Assembly (NCBI GenBank): GCA_016722505.1
Contig: JADKJH010000002.1
Coordinates: forward strand, 388,001 to 452,000
Length of the DNA stretch: 64,000 nt
From: Holophagaceae bacterium
GTDB lineage: Bacteria; Acidobacteriota; Holophagae; Holophagales; Holophagaceae
Direction: 5' to 3'
The notes below the pieces were generated by a model, which saw only the letters and a list, made by a program, of their open reading frames with translations, did no database searches and had not been told where the DNA came from. Shown in pieces: positions 63,730-64,000 of this stretch; position 1 is the stretch's first letter, and each line of letters begins with the position of its first letter. Position numbers and translations under genes: made by a program.

Positions 63730-64000
63730 ATGATCCCCACCCCCCACAGCGGTTCCCACAGTGGATCATTGCTCCGACGTCTCCAGGTAAGCTTCGCCTT
63801 GGCTACTTTGGCGGTGGTGGGCCTCCTCGCCCTTTTCATGGACGTGGCCCTACGGCGCAGTTTTGAAGCAGAGGATGCGATAGTCATGGAAGCTCAAGCC
63901 GATGCCCTTGCTCGGCCTGGGGGCACCCGGAAACTCCCTGGCGGGGACCCAGAGAGACGACCCGAAAAGGCAGACTGGCGCTTGCTGGACGGGCAAGGGC
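63730..64000 (+). CDS. Sensor histidine kinase, N-terminal part (runs off the window)
   Basis: From ATG 63730 to the window end 90 residues can be read. They hold one membrane helix (FALATLAVVGLLALFMDVAL, about residues 22-41) and the start of an extracytoplasmic region rich in charged residues. Kinase motifs lie beyond the window. Identity is inferred from its position directly after the OmpR-type regulator and the typical N-terminal layout of CusS-like kinases. Confidence 0.75.
   Translation, partial: MIPTPHSGSHSGSLLRRLQVSFALATLAVVGLLALFMDVALRRSFEAEDAIVMEAQADALARPGGTRKLPGGDPERRPEKADWRLLDGQG

Overview
The window is high-GC, tightly packed bacterial DNA with genes on both strands. Gene content suggests a Gram-negative Acidobacteriota member of the Holophagae type (Geothrix/Holophaga-like). 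The pointers are many exported NHL, BNR and Ig-like proteins, a TPR-tailed Ser/Thr kinase, M4 and M3 peptidases, an F1Fo cluster encoding two b-type subunits, and many sigma-54-type regulators. The taxonomic call is inference from gene content; no rRNA gene is present.

Layout. 0-10.7 kb: start of dnaE, a MocR regulator, an NHL-repeat lipoprotein divergent from a Ser/Thr kinase, a NAD(P)-binding protein, a 2-Cys peroxiredoxin and a cyclic-2,3-diphosphoglycerate-synthetase-like GTPase. 11-17.7 kb: arginine deiminase, a lipid A-type acyltransferase, greA, clpX and lon. 17.7-25.8 kb: DUF2231 protein with an exported rubrerythrin, an NtrC-type two-component pair, a frameshifted YihY/BrkB gene, a MITE-like element, a degenerate sigma-54 activator and a broken sigma-54/Fis-type gene. 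25.8-38.6 kb: ilvE, an M3 peptidase, engB, an exported lipase, ftsE without ftsX, thiolase, a DUF4097 protein, two M16-fold proteins without the zinc motif, and purC. 38.7-47.4 kb: exported adhesin-like and hypothetical proteins interspersed with a dispersed hairpin repeat family, then an MBL-fold phosphodiesterase-like gene. 47.5-53.8 kb: atp genes in the order b', b, delta, alpha, gamma, beta, epsilon, without the a and c subunits. 53.9-64 kb: tRNA-Val and tRNA-Asp, der, an exported amidohydrolase, two tandem M4 metalloproteases and the start of an OmpR-type two-component system.

Functional themes. Housekeeping blocks (proteolysis and transcription by GreA/ClpX/Lon, ATP synthesis, and the ribosome-assembly GTPases Der and EngB) alternate with an envelope and secretion programme of peptidases, lipase and repeat proteins. 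The most unusual content is in small elements and degenerate proteins. These include a hairpin repeat family with about six copies between 34.6 and 46.5 kb, one of which carries a nested palindrome. A 266-bp MITE-like element is flanked by TCA. An inverted copy of the tRNA-Asp 3' end lies just downstream of that gene. A 78-bp in-frame insertion sits in the peroxiredoxin gene. The ATP synthase b subunit carries a signal peptide and a His-rich ectodomain. A sigma-54 activator homologue has lost its phospho-acceptor, Walker A and GAFTGA motifs. Several apparent single-base indels, including a compensated pair in one M4 protease gene, could be real decay or sequencing error.
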